In this document: one piece after another, positions 11,511 to 23,540 of the stretch
Numbering within the stretch: the stretch's first letter is position 1
How the letters are laid out: every line of letters starts with the position of its first letter
Source: Pinus tabuliformis
Taxonomy: Eukaryota > Streptophyta > Pinopsida > Pinales > Pinaceae
Direction of reading: 5' to 3'
Assembly: GCA_031772625.1 (NCBI GenBank)
Contig: CM062817.1
Location: 891,174,184-891,238,183, forward strand
DNA: 64,000 nt
Notes under the pieces: model-generated
The model's database searches: none
What the model saw: only the letters and a program-made list of their open reading frames with translations
Told to the model about the DNA's origin: nothing
Position numbers and translations under genes: made by a program

Positions 11511-12522
11511 TGTAATGTCCCTTTTTAACACTTAGAAGCAAAAGGAGTCTGATTTTTATCCTATCTAGATCCCATGGAATATTGACAAAAAAAATAAATG
11601 GGTCACCATAATAAGATAGATAATAATTAATTAAAAGGGTTCAAAAGTCACTTTCGGGGAATTAAGTGACCCATGGTTTTCGGAGGTGGAAATTATTATT
11701 AAAAGGGAGAAAGAGATTGAAGGGAAACATTAGAAGGATTATTAAGGAACATGACAAGGAGCTTTAGGGGCTGCAGAGATAAGGGGAAACCCTAGTATTT
11801 ATATTTTTAATATTGGGAGGCACACCATAACTAAAGATCACTGGTATTTGTGTTGAAAGACACACCCTAGACAATTTTTGTATTGCAGGTTAATTTTGTG
11901 GCCAAGAAAATTAAATTGAAGGATGATTCCACCATTCATTGAGAAAGTTGAGCTTATTTCCTTTGGTAGCCAAGTTTGGAATATTGCAGGAATTAAGTTT
12001 GTATGTAGTAGGGATAAAGTTTGAGGATTGGTGGGAAGCAGTGATGTTGTTGATCAGGATGGATTAAACTGAATCACAGTGGCCAAAATTTTATATTAAT
12101 CATTGAGGTTGAGTCTGGGGTTTGTAAGGTCAAGTTTGTGGTTTTCTATGGGCCAATTACCACATTATATTGGGTTGAGTGGCTCCATTTTGAAGCATAT
12201 CTAAGGGCTAAAAATTTAAAATGGAGAGGTCCAAAGCTAACCAAGGCGGATTGGCCATTTTTGAAGTAAAAAGTTATCAAAAAATTTTGACAGTTGCTAG
12301 GTTGAATTCACAATTTTCTAGGGGAAGAATTCCTTTATTTTAAGGGCACAAATATTCCTTCATAAGGATTCATTTATCTAATGCATTGAGACTAAATTTT
12401 TGTGCCTATTGTTGAAAAAATTGTTTGAATAAGGAAGGCCAAATCAGAAGCCGAGTTTCTCTTATGCGACTTTAGCTAAATAATTCTTATGCCACACTTC
12501 CTAGATGAATTTTAGAGGAAGG
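11511..12522 (+). mobile_element. 5' LTR of gypsy element G, left part
   Basis: Begins TGTAATGTCCC, as does the LTR of F (52417). It is interrupted by element C and resumes at 22133. The two pieces add to about 1.3 kb, close to the 1380 bp of the F LTR. Confidence 0.65.
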
Positions 12523-14472
12523 TAATGAGCCCCAATATTACAATAAGAATGTTGTGAATCCTGAGGCTACCAACTTTAATTACCAACCCAGGGTTCATAC
12601 CAACTTAAGAGGTGTCGACACTATGTGTGCAACATGCGATGTGTCCTTCTTTCATTGATCTGAAGGAATGAATCAAACTGATATGCATAGAGACAATTTG
12701 CAAGGCCAAGAGGGTAATGAACTAAATCTAAATCCTATTCTAGTTACATAGCCCAATAAATGTTTCAAGGAATATCAATGTAAGTTACTCCTATGCTACT
12801 GAATTCATGCTCAAAACAACTAACCCTAATTGCAGAAATAAATTTTAGTGATGAAAAGAAGATTTATAATAGGTATTTGATCTCTCTCAAGACTATTTCC
12901 AAGGCCTAGAAGACATTGTGGATTGGAAAGAAGAAAAAATTAGGTTTAAGGAGAAAATCTAGTCAAGTTCTGGTGGATTATGTGAGTTGTTACAAGATGC
13001 TTCAGGATTTCATCTGAAATCATTCTAAGCACTCTAGAAGCAATATGAAGGTGGGGGAATATGGTAGAAGGTTGTATAATAGTGAAACAAACCTTTCTAA
13101 GCCTATATCTACTTTGTAGCCCATCTTGCACAAGGGGAAAAGTCAAACTAATGGCCTAGATAACCAGTTTTGTAGAATAGTGAACTAGTAAGTTGATATA
13201 AGCACCCAAATGCCTGAGTTGATCAAGTGAAAATGATATAGTGTAAAAAAAATTATTAAGTTGGATTTTTTTAGGCTTAAATCCAAGTGGAATAAACTCT
13301 AAATAGTCTCATTAGCATGTGCTAAAATTTAGCAAAAATTTATTACTAAAACCAAAAATTTCAGGAAAATGGACTAGTAATTCAATATAAGTAACCAAAT
13401 TCCTAAGATAATCAAGTGAAAATGGTGTGGGATAATTTTTTTATTAAGTTGAACTATTTTAGGACTCAATAAAAGTATAAAATCCTCAATATATACATTA
13501 ACAAGTGCTAAAATTCAAAGAAAATTACTATTATTTTGCTACACGAAACTTCTAGAAATTCCATAATTGTACTAGTAAACCAATCCAAGTAGCTCAATCA
13601 TGGATATGACTTTGAAAAGTTGTTTTAAGGATGAATCATTCTTGTGACTCTGTAAATAACCTATAAAATAACTCACTTCAATCATTTAACAAATGTAATC
13701 TACAACAAAGGAAACATAAATACTAGATGCAAAAATAAGAAATGCAAGTGATAAAGACATTCAAAGAAGATAAAAAAAATTGTAAAATAGGGCTCTGAGG
13801 CTCCTGGGATGGCCAAACCCAAGGATACTCAGATTCCTATGAAGGAAACCAAGCCTTAGTAGCTAAAAATGAAACCAAACTTCATTATTAAAATCAATTC
13901 AAGTACATCCCCACTAGAAATGAAAGTAAAGTTTCTATATAACAAGTTTTCTTCACAAGAAGACTAAAAAATCCATGCCCCTGGAGTCTAATTCGAATTG
14001 GTACTTATATAAATTGATGGGGAGGAATCCTCCTTGAAAGGATGCAACTTTCCTCTCCAAGATCCCTCAAAAAGTGGATCTGGTTCCCAATAGTAGGAAC
14101 CTTCATTAAATACTAAGTTATGGCTTCTCCTGTAGGAGGGAACACATCCCTAGATTTTCTCAATCAAAGGAGCTCTATAACATGTCAATGATTTCATGAT
14201 ATCCCATTCATTTATTGGTACATCCTATAGCATGGAGAAATTCCCTAGATTATTTCATCTTCGAAATCTTCAGAATTGGCCCAATATTCTCACAATATTC
14301 TACAAAAATAAATATTAATAGACACATAATATGCAATTATCTCTAAACCTTACTAATGAACATATTAAAGCTAAAAGACTTTATAGTGCATAATGAAAGA
14401 TTTAATATAGCTTTTATGTGCCTAAGAAAGGTTAGATGGCCCTTAGTTTGTATCTAATTTGAAGGCCCATCA
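12523..14472 (-). repeat. 3' LTR of C
   Basis: About 1950 bp, matching 20161-22127 along its whole length. On the minus strand it starts TGATGGGCC and ends GGGGCTCATTA. Substitutions and small indels between the two LTRs are frequent, so this is an old insertion compared with T. Confidence 0.85.
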
Positions 14473-14486
14473 TACCCCCCTACTGA
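14473..14486 (-). promoter_or_regulatory. Polypurine tract of C
   Basis: The minus strand reads CAGTAGGGGGGTA directly before the 3' LTR: the expected site for plus-strand priming. Confidence 0.7.
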
Positions 14487-15153
14487 AATTGTTGCTCATC
14501 CTCTAAGAAACCTAGTCATCTTCCTTTATATGTTGTTCTTCATGTATGCCTCCAATAACTTTTATAACATCCCATATTGATGTGAATGTAGTTGCCCCTG
14601 CTGGATGGATGCCTACATGCTCTTCAATTATTTCCTTTACTTTTGGCTCAACCTGTATTTATTTATTTTCCTTTCACTCTAATTCTTTCTTTGATTCCTC
14701 ACCTTCAGTATCAACTTCTTATTTTTATAAATCATCCTCCCATGGATTCAATAAAGTTTTATAAAAGTGGAACAATGAGTTTCTCTTTTATGCCACAGGG
14801 TTCTAGCATTTTTTGTGCAATCGGGGTTATTGAGGCAAGAATAAAATGGACAGTCTTTTTATGATCCTTATGAGAGGGACATACCCACAATGCAACTCAA
14901 TACAATTTCATGTCATCCTCTTGTCATGGCCATCTAAAAAATACCCACACTTTACTTTTCTTCCTTCCCAAAATTACAGCAGAGACAACTATAGGATATG
15001 CTTTTGAAAATTTGAAGAGTTTTGTAAGCCATCTCATCAAAAGTTGATAAAGATAATTTATACTTACCCCTTCTCTAGTGCTTCCTTTCAATTCCTAGTG
15101 TTTGAATGGAAATAACACTTAGAATCAAGCTTCCTGGAGCTCCCTGGAACTTT

Positions 15154-15265
15154 CCTATAACATCCGGTGATTCTCCTGTAGCACCCGGTGATTCTCCTGT
15201 AGCACTCGGTGATTCTCCTGTAGCACCATGTAATTCTCTTGTATCACCTTGTAATTCTCATGTAG
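15154..15265 (-). repeat. 21-bp tandem repeat, about five copies
   Basis: The plus-strand unit is cctgtagcacccggtgattct; copies drift to cttgtatcaccttgtaattct and then to catgtagcagc. Confidence 0.85.
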
Positions 15266-15762
15266 CAGCAATATAATGATCCTATAGCTTTCCTGTGCAT
15301 TGGAGGTTGTTGTAGCTAAAGAATTTTTTGATAGTATTGTTTCAAAATTGAGGAAAGAAAAATTACAACATGCACACCTACCCTATTTAACACACCATGC
15401 TCATCCAATCCAATTGTTTTTCTTTCTGGAATTCAAACTATAAATTTACAAAGTGATTTTCTTGATGGATAAGGTGCTTTTGAAATACTTATTCCAAACA
15501 TTGGAGAGGAGAAAATTTTACTTACATTTCCTCTAAATATTTCCTTGAATCTCGAGGCTCTTATGGTTGTTCTAGGCAAAATTGGCCTTCCTGTACACTC
15601 TGCCAGCTTCTTGTAGCAACCTGTAGGATCCTATAGCAGCCTATTTGTATCTTGTAGAAACCTGTAGGATCTTGTAGCAACTAGTTTGTATCCTGTAGTA
15701 GTGCTTGTAGGTTCTTGTAGTAGCTATATTGCATGCCAAGAGGTGGTGAGTCCACCTTTTTA

Positions 15763-15900
15763 CTTTTATTTTTATTTTTATTTTTATTTTTATTTTTATT
15801 TTTATTTTTATTTTTATTTTTATTTTTATTTTTTTTTTATTATTTATTATTTTTTATTTTATTTTTTTATTTTTTTATTATTTTTATTTTTATTTATTTT
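15763..15900. repeat. TTTTTA microsatellite
   Basis: About twelve copies of tttatt/tttta units followed by an impure T-rich tract. It produces two spurious Phe/Leu/Tyr-rich ORFs on the plus strand. Confidence 0.95.
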
Positions 15901-18139
15901 TCTCTTTTTTTTCATAGAAACAATATTGCATGCAAAATAAACTCAGAGTGCTTTGAGTTAACTAAGTTGACCCCCACCTACCCCTTCACACTCCTTATCT
16001 TTTATCACAACTAAATTATTACAACCCACTTTCTCAAGTCTTTTTCACTTTTTTCTTGTTCCTCTCCCACACGTGTGGTTGTCTTCGCAGAAAAGTGAAG
16101 TTAACTGCTAGATAAGGTCAAGGTTGCTCTGCTACTAATTTTGGCTAATAAAAACCTTTTCCTTTATACACTTGCAACAAATTTTTGAGCTAAATTAAGT
16201 TTCTAGGAGTGGTTTTGAGGATTGCATACCTGGGCCTTACCCTTGATGTCTTTTTTCAGGTTATTATCACTTGATCTTTGCATGGAATTTATGGACATGG
16301 GTGAGGTTTCTTTTGAGTGTCTTGTGAGATTTCATTGCTTCATCTCCCTTTCTTCCTGCAATTTCTTATGAAAGGTATATTTTTTTATGTTTTTTTGTTG
16401 ACTGAAGCTCGATGATGCAAGTCCTTTCTTCATGCAGGTGTAGTTTGGATCAGATGTTGTTGCTTGTTGGGTGATAAAGAATATTGTAGCCGCTGATATA
16501 GGGTCTTGTAGTTGCTTGAGGATTAGAGTTGTAATCTTTAAATGCTCCATTGTGACTGACTATTGGATATGGTGATCTAGATATGGTATGGCAAGGGATG
16601 TGAAGACTGCTACAGGATTGTGTGTCTTCATGTAGCAGTCACACAAAATTTTCTAAGACCTCTAATTTCTCCAAATACCACTTCAGAAAATTTTTCTCAT
16701 TTATAGAAAAGCTAAGGATGGGTGTTAGAGAGCTATGTGGTGGAAGGAAAGGTGGATGAAGGGGCAAAAGGGATGGTTTCTTATGAACATAAAGGGGAAT
16801 GGAAGTGGATAAAAGACCAACTAATGTGGTGATTGGTTGATAAGGTCATTGTGGACCTTCTCCCTTGTTCCAAAGAAAAAAACACACAGGATGCCTCTTC
16901 TCCTTGTATCGATCAACATTTTGTAGCAAATTTGGAACAATATTGTAGTAGTTCTCAGACAATCCTGTAGCAGAATTTTTTAACCCATATCTATAAAATG
17001 GTATATTTGACTCACCTAAAATATTTTTAGCATGTTTCCACCATCCTTATGCATCTCCCCATAAAACGTATTAGCCAATGGAGATACAAATCTTGAGAAA
17101 AATAAAAATGGCTATAGGTGACAGTGACCAATTTATTGAAAAATATGCACTAGAATTTATTGGAATTTTTTAAGAATGTTACCATCACCCTTATGAATCT
17201 CCCCATAAAATACATCGACCAATGGATTCACGGTTTTCAAGATGTGGTCAAAAAAAAATTCCTTGTGTGTTTTCGCAATCTTGTAGCAACACAGAACTTT
17301 CCTATAGCAACTATAGGACAACAAGGAAAATTAATGGAAAATGCTTGGGAATAATGGGTGAAGGTTGGAAATGGATGAGGGTGATTGATTGACATGGCCT
17401 TGATCCTATTGGAGCAACTTAGCAAAGGAGGTGAAAGCTCAAGCTTATTATTATGGTGTTAACTGGTTGTTCCTTGCACAAGTTGGAGAGCACCTGCATT
17501 CATTAGAGAGAGATACCTAAAGAAAAGAATCTTTTTCCTTTTCATTTTTTACTTTTTTCTTAGGCCTAATAGCTGCCTCAATAAGGTTTTCAACTAGCAA
17601 GTCTGCCTAGGAACCTTAGACCGGCAAGGAAAATTTTAAGGATGGAAAATTTTCTTGAAGTTTAAAAACATTGGCGAATCTCACTAATCCCTAATATGCA
17701 AACTATAAAATTTTTAATGATATATTTGCAAAATTAATGAAATTTATAATGATTTTATATATGGTCTCTATATAATGTTGGTGATTTTTAAGGTAAAATA
17801 ATTTTATATTCTAAAATTTGGGCGAATCATCTTTTATAAAAATTGGAAATTAGCGAATCGTTTTTTGGAAAAATCATGGAAAATTAGCCCACTGGGCGAA
17901 CATTAGCCCCTAAAATTTTCCATGCTTAGACGAGGTTTTCAACTAGGATATTTTTTCCCCTTATTTTATTTTTCCAACCCATTGATCATATCATGGAGTT
18001 TTTGAATCAGTGAGTCAATATTAAGTGCCTCAAATGAGGTTTTCAAATCAGATTTTTTTTTCTCTTATTTTCTTTTTTCTCGTATTCCTTTTTTTTTCTT
18101 TTTTTCTTATCCTACTCTACTTGAAAAAAAGAAAAAAAT

Positions 18140-18560
18140 CTTTCAAGTATAGGAATACTTCCAATGGATCCATGTGCACATCAATATGAAAAATAAACTC
18201 ATGTGGAGGCTCGAAATATATGCTTTGACATGTACCTAAATATGACAGACCAACTACTTTTTTGATGTCAAGAACTATTGAAGAAGAGAGTGATGCTCTA
18301 GCTTAATGATTTTTTCGAACCGAAGATCAATATAGCTTTGATGCCCTTGGTTCTCTTTCTCATCTAGATCATCCTGTATATCTTCTTATTCCATGAAATT
18401 CAGATCTTCTTATTTTTGTTTATTATTCTCTTGAACACAGAGGATTTTATGGTAAGCATAATGAAACTTTCTTAATCTCCAATTCTAATGTCTTCTTTTC
18501 ATCAAATGCAATCCATGATTTTTTGGTCTCTTCATTTGAATCTTCTTTTTCTAGATGTTG
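18140..18560 (-). pseudogene. Conserved hydrophobic tail ORF downstream of C gag
   Basis: On the minus strand this reads an acidic segment (E-T-K-K-S-W-x-x-F-D-E-K-K-x-L-E), then E-D-I-Q-D-D-L, then a hydrophobic end L-F-F-I-L-M-C-T-W-I-H-W-K-Y-S-Y. The same order occurs in element L at 42780-43100 with F-L-L-L-L-C-T-W-L-H-W-K-Y-A-Y. Several stops and a frame change break the C copy. It lies after the gag zinc-knuckle region. I do not recognise the family; the similarity between C and L is read directly from the sequence. Confidence 0.6.
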
Positions 18561-18649
18561 TCCTTCAATGACATTAATAGAATCTCTTTTTTTCAATAAT
18601 CTTCCTGATCTAGGGTGAATACCATTTATATCAAGAGGAGTTGTTTGGA

Positions 18650-19990
18650 AGTGTTGTACCTAAGAATTGTAAGTGGAATGAGTTACTTCATTGTTTGGGT
18701 TCAAAAATGGTTATATAGGTAGTTGAACGGGAGTAGATATTTGAGATGGATTTGTTCAAGGTTGTGGTTGTGGTGGAAGTGGATTATATAAATAGAATGT
18801 AGTTAGGTATGGAGGATATTAACGAAAAGATTGAGGATGTTATGGATTTCTCCCATAAGGTCATTGCCAACATTGTTTCCAAAATTGGTTTTGGGGTTGA
18901 GATGGCTATGGTTGCCAAGGAAAAGGTGTGTTCCAATTACTTTGATATTCTTATGCGCAACCATAAAATTGTGAATTAGGATCTTGAATCACGTGGGTTG
19001 AATAGGTTTCCATGGTATTCTTGGAGCTACATAATAGAGTTTCTTTGGTGTTTTATTTTCTCCATTGTCCTCTTGGTAAACTTCCTTCAACCCTAATAAT
19101 GACAAACAATCTTTGGTAGCATGTGATTATGCACAGATAACAAAAATTTCAGCATCCTCCTTTTACTCATTTTGCATTCTTAAAATATCTATTTGTTCAC
19201 TTAGATTGCCAAGAATTTCGCTTTTAAATTTATCTAGAAAATTGCTAAGTTCAACTTGACTTACCAATCTCGATGTTGATTTACTTACTCTTGCCATTCC
19301 TCTTGATATGTGCTTGCATATTTCACAAATTTCTTCAAATGATAATTGGTATACATCACATCTACTCATTATATCAAGGAAATATAAATCCACTCATCCC
19401 TAATTGTTCTAAGTAAGATGGATTTTAGTGTGCCAAATCCTAAATGATGTAATTTTACCCTCTTAACATTATACATAAATCTCTCTATTAGATCTTCAAG
19501 GCTCTGATCTTCTTATTGAGTCATTCTAAATATTTCCTCTTTAAGATCATGATCTTTATATTTTTATAGAAATATTCTTTGCATATCATTTCGTGATCTT
19601 ATTGAATTAGTTCATAAACTCATGAACCATTTAAGAGCTCCACCCTTTAGTGTTGCCTGAAACAATTTCAACTTTTGAGTGTTTAATAAGTAACCATAAG
19701 ATCTACAAAGTATTTCAAATTCAAAGAGAAAGGTTTCTGGATCCTATGACCTCACAACATGGAAGTTGGGAAGTAAATATGGAGGTATGTTCTTCATATG
19801 AACACTGATATCAGTATCTTGAATGGTCCAAGAGGATATTCCTCATTGCCTTCATTCCATCCATTTCGTCTACCTTCTCTCCCACCTCTTCTTCTTCTAC
19901 CAGCAAACGTGGATGGCGATGTGGTTCTTACTGCACCATGTGATCAAGTGCGGGGTTGTGGTATTGAAGAAATAATTTTTTTGTGTTTAT
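18650..19990 (-). pseudogene. Gag of element C
   Basis: The minus strand from about 19790 downward reads a gag of the retrotrans_gag type: P-P-Y-L-L-P-N-F-H, then T-F-L-F-E-F-E-I-L-C-R-S-Y, then L-F-Q-A-T-L-K-G-G-A-L-K-W-F-M, with the usual E-D-x-S-L-E-D-L-I-E-R-F helix. 19163-19393 is the next uninterrupted piece (S-R-C-D-V-Y-Q-L), and a zinc-knuckle relic S-H-A-T-K-D-C follows near 19110. Stops and frameshifts throughout. In the family this protein forms the particle. Confidence 0.75.
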
Positions 19991-20137
19991 AATTTTTTTT
20001 TTAATGAGAATTTTAATGCAATGCAATTTTATGTTTTTGAAATGAAAGATGTCTAATGCAAAAAAAAAAAAAATTGTGTTTTTGCAAAAAGTAAAAGAAA
20101 TGAATCAACTATGGAAGAAAACAATGCATACGTTGAC

Positions 20138-20155
20138 ACCCCAACAACGACACCA
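20138..20155 (-). promoter_or_regulatory. Primer-binding site of C (tRNA-Asp-like)
   Basis: The minus strand reads TGGTGTCGTTGTTGGGGT, which is the known plant gypsy site TGGCGCCGTTGCCGGGGA with C-to-T changes. It lies five bases inside the right LTR and fixes the orientation of C. Confidence 0.75.
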
Positions 20156-20160
20156 AAAAG

Positions 20161-22127
20161 TTATGAACCTCAGTATTGCAACAAGAATACTACAAATCCT
20201 TAGGCTAACAAATTTAATTATCAACCCGGGGTTCATACAAATTTAAGAGGTGTCGACACTATGTGTACAACATCCAATGTCCTCCTTTTGTTGATTTGAA
20301 GCAATGAATCAAACTGATATGTGCAGAGATAATTTTCAATCTCAAGAGGGTAATTGAATAAATATAAATCTTTTTCCAAGTACATAATGTAACAAATGTT
20401 TCAAGGAATATCAATTTAATCTACTCATATGCTATTGAATTCATGCTCAAAACAACTAACCCTAATTACATAAATAAATTGCAGTGATGAAAATAAGAGT
20501 TCTAAGAGGTATTTGATCTCCCTCAAGCCTATTTCCAAGTCTTGGAAGACATTTTGGATGGGTAAGAAGCATAAATTATGCTTAAGGAGCAAATATGGTC
20601 AAGTTATGGTGGATTCTATGAGGTGCTAAATGATGCCACAAGATTCCTATAGGATGCTACATGATTGCATCCGAAAGCACTCTAAGCACTCTAGAAGAGA
20701 TATGAAGGTGGTGGAATATGGTGGAATGTTGTATAATATTTAAATTAACCTTTCCAAGCCTATATATCCTCATTATCCCATCTTGTACAAGGGGAAAGTC
20801 AAACTAATGGTCTAGGTAACCATATTTGCAGAATAATGAACTAGTAAGTTGATCTAAGCACCCAAATGCCTAAGATTATCAAGTGAAATTTATATGGGGT
20901 AAATTTTTTTATTAAGTTGGATATTTTTAGGATTTAATACAAGTGGAATCAACTCTAAATAAACTCATTAACATGTTATAAAATTTAGCAGAAATTTATT
21001 ACTAAAACCAGAAATTTCAGGAAAATGAACTAGTAATCCAAACTAAGTAACCAAATTCCTAATCTAATCAAGTGAAAATGATGTGGGAAAATTTTCTTGA
21101 TTAATTTGAATGTTTTTAGGAACCAATAAAAGTGGAAACAACTAAAAATATCTTCCTTAGCACATTCTAAAATTCAACAACTACACTTTTGCTACAAGAA
21201 ACTTCTAGAAATTTGAGAATTGTGAACTAGTAAAACAATCCAAGTAGCACAATCATTGATATGACTTTGAAAGTTGTTATAAGTATGCATAATGCTTGTG
21301 AATATGTAAATAACCTTAAAAAAAACCAATTCAATCATTTAATCAATATAACCTACAAAAAATGAAGCATGAATACTAAATGCATAAATAAGAGATGCAA
21401 GTGAAAAAGACATTCAAAGAAGATAAAGAAATTGTACAGAAGGGCTCTGAAGCTCCTGGGATGTCCAAGCCCAAGGATACTTAGAGTATTATGAATGAAA
21501 CCAAGCCTTAGAATCTGAAAATGAAACCAAACTTCATTATTAAAATCAATTCAAGTACATACTTGCTGGAAATGAAATTAGAGCTACTAAATATCAAGTT
21601 TTTTTCACAAGAAGACTAAAAAAGCCATGTCACTAGAGGCTAATTTGAATTTATACTTATAAAAATTGATGGGGAAACATCCTACTTTAAATGAGGCAAA
21701 TTTCCCCTCCAATATCCCTCCAAAAGTGGATCTGGTTCCCAACAATAGGAATCTTCATTAAATACTAAGGTATGGCTTCTCCTATAGTAGGGAACACATC
21801 CCTAGATTTTCTCAACCATTGGAGCTCTAGAATCTGTCAATGATTTCATGATATCTTATTCATTTATTGTTCCATCCTGTAGCAGTGAGTAAGTCCCTAG
21901 ATTATCTCATCTTCCAAATCTTCATAATCTGCCCAATATTTTCACAATATTCTACAAAAATAAATATTATTAGACACATAATATGCAATTATCTCTGAAC
22001 CTTCCTAATGAACATATTAAAGCTAAAAAAAAAAATATTAAGTGTGAAAGAGAGATTTTATATAGCCTGTATGTGCCTAAGAAAGGTTAGATGAACCTTA
22101 ATTTGTATCTAATTTGGAGGCCCATCA
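20161..22127 (-). repeat. 5' LTR of C
   Basis: Matches 12523-14472 end to end, including the shared block around ttaagaggtgtcgacactatgtg and the ending aatttggaggcccatca. Confidence 0.85.
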
Positions 22128-22132
22128 GAAGG

Positions 22133-22417
22133 GATATGTGATTTCAACATTTTTGGTGAGAAACTTCTCTCAAGCTTATTAATAGGTTCCATCTAAAAAA
22201 TATTATCTAAAACTCCTCCTACAAATTCCTGCAATAAAAGAATTGTATTAGAGTTGCAATTTTCATTTTAGGGATTTACACATTTTTATTCTATTGTTGG
22301 TGTTTCCTATTTTGAAATTGTGTGGATTTATAGAATTTTGTGATAAAATTCTAATGCACTGATTTTTTAAACTAAAACCCTTGAATTCCTTGCAAATTAA
22401 ATAAGGTGATTATTTTA
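22133..22417 (+). mobile_element. 5' LTR of G, right part
   Basis: Continues the G LTR after element C and its target-site copy. The end is placed by a degraded initiator-Met primer site at 22419-22433 (TGATATTAGATATGG), which aligns with the F site TGGTATCAAAGCATGG including the following bases. Confidence 0.5.
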
Positions 22418-22768
22418 GTGATATTAGATATGGTCTTATTTCCATATTGGTAGGGTTAGTTGTTCAAGATTCCAACATATTAGGGGCACATAACCTATAG
22501 AAAGAAGGAGTGAGAGGAAGAAAATGACCAGACAAAGGATTGAGAAAATCAAACATGGGAAAGCTTCAAAAAAATATTAAAGGACATAGCTAGAGGGAAA
22601 GAGAATTTAATACAAGAGTTAGACCGAGGAAATATGAAATGACCCAGATGGTAGATGGAGGGAAACATAAGGCAGGTCAATATTTGAATTAAGTCACAAT
22701 CCATGGTCAACCTCTATGATAGTTAATATAATAATGGAATAAATGGATCACACAAAAGATACAACCTA

Positions 22769-23540
22769 TTGGGACGAGATGATAATCAACATGTTGAATC
22801 TAGTAACTTCACCAATATGTTTCCCCCAATGGTAAACAAAACTTCATCAAATACACTCTTGGCCATGTTTTTGGAAGAGAAAGCAGATGTCAGGCAGAGG
22901 TGGGATGAAAATGTTTTCGACTACATGAGAGGGTACCATGAAATGGGAGCAAAAATTCAAGCCAAAATGTCACTCCAATATTATTGTCCCATCAAGCATA
23001 GAAACAAATCAAGGGACTGTAACAAATGGTGGATGAATAATGATATCCCAAATAAGGACATGAAAATAAATATACCCACTTTCAATGGAAATTTCATAAT
23101 TTCAGCTAGAACTTAGGTGTATAATCTTAAAACATACTTTCAATTCAATCCTATGAGGGAATTGGAGGGAATACAATATGCCACCCTACATCTAGAGGGT
23201 GAATCACACGTCTGGTGGTACCATGGATTAATCACACTTGGGAATTCCAACATCAACTCCTATATAGAATTTATATAGATATTAATCCAGAGGTTTGATA
23301 AGAGGGTCTGATAGCCGCATTTTAGGGTCCTTGCACAATTGAAACAAATAGGGAGTCCAAACAATTTTATTTTAAAATTCCATAGATTAGCCATGATAAT
23401 TATAGATATATTTCAGGAATGGTTAGTGATGTTATTCATGGATGGGTTAGTTAAACCATTTTGTGGCTAGGTCAAGGCCCTTAAACATAACAAATTAAAG
23501 GAGGTCATTTCCAATATGAGGGATATGGAGGAAACGGTGT
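22769..23540 (+). pseudogene. Gag of G, N-terminal and central part
   Basis: One plus-strand frame reads from about 22769 to the T insertion point, with five in-frame stops from 23114 onward. The core L-H-L-E-G-E-S-H-V-W-W-Y-H-G-L-I-T-L-G is the gag motif also present in F at 54567. The frame continues across T at 35491 (E-E-T-V then P-K-I-K). Capsid protein of a decayed Ty3/gypsy element; there is no reliable ATG. Confidence 0.8.

Larger units (their letters stand above)
14487..18130 (-). other. Non-coding interior of C, rich in short repeats
   Basis: No pol domain on either strand. It holds a 21-bp tandem repeat (15154-15265), a T5A microsatellite (15763-15900), poly-T tracts near 18050-18110, and many dispersed copies of the word TGTAGCA (TGCTACA on the element strand), for example near 15610, 15670, 16620, 16920, 16970 and 17280. 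ORFs over the microsatellite are artefacts. Confidence 0.6.
12523..22127 (-). mobile_element. Element C: gag-only LTR retrotransposon
   Basis: Long direct repeats 12523-14472 and 20161-22127, a primer site like tRNA-Asp just inside the right repeat, a polypurine tract just inside the left repeat, and a perfect 5-bp target duplication GAAGG (12518-12522 and 22128-22132) define a complete 9.6-kb element on the minus strand. It carries gag but no recognisable protease, RT or integrase, so it needs enzymes in trans. It sits inside the LTR of G. Confidence 0.85.

Noticed and set aside
15686..16014. Phe/Tyr-rich membrane-like ORFs
   Set aside because: They are translations of a TTTTTA microsatellite.
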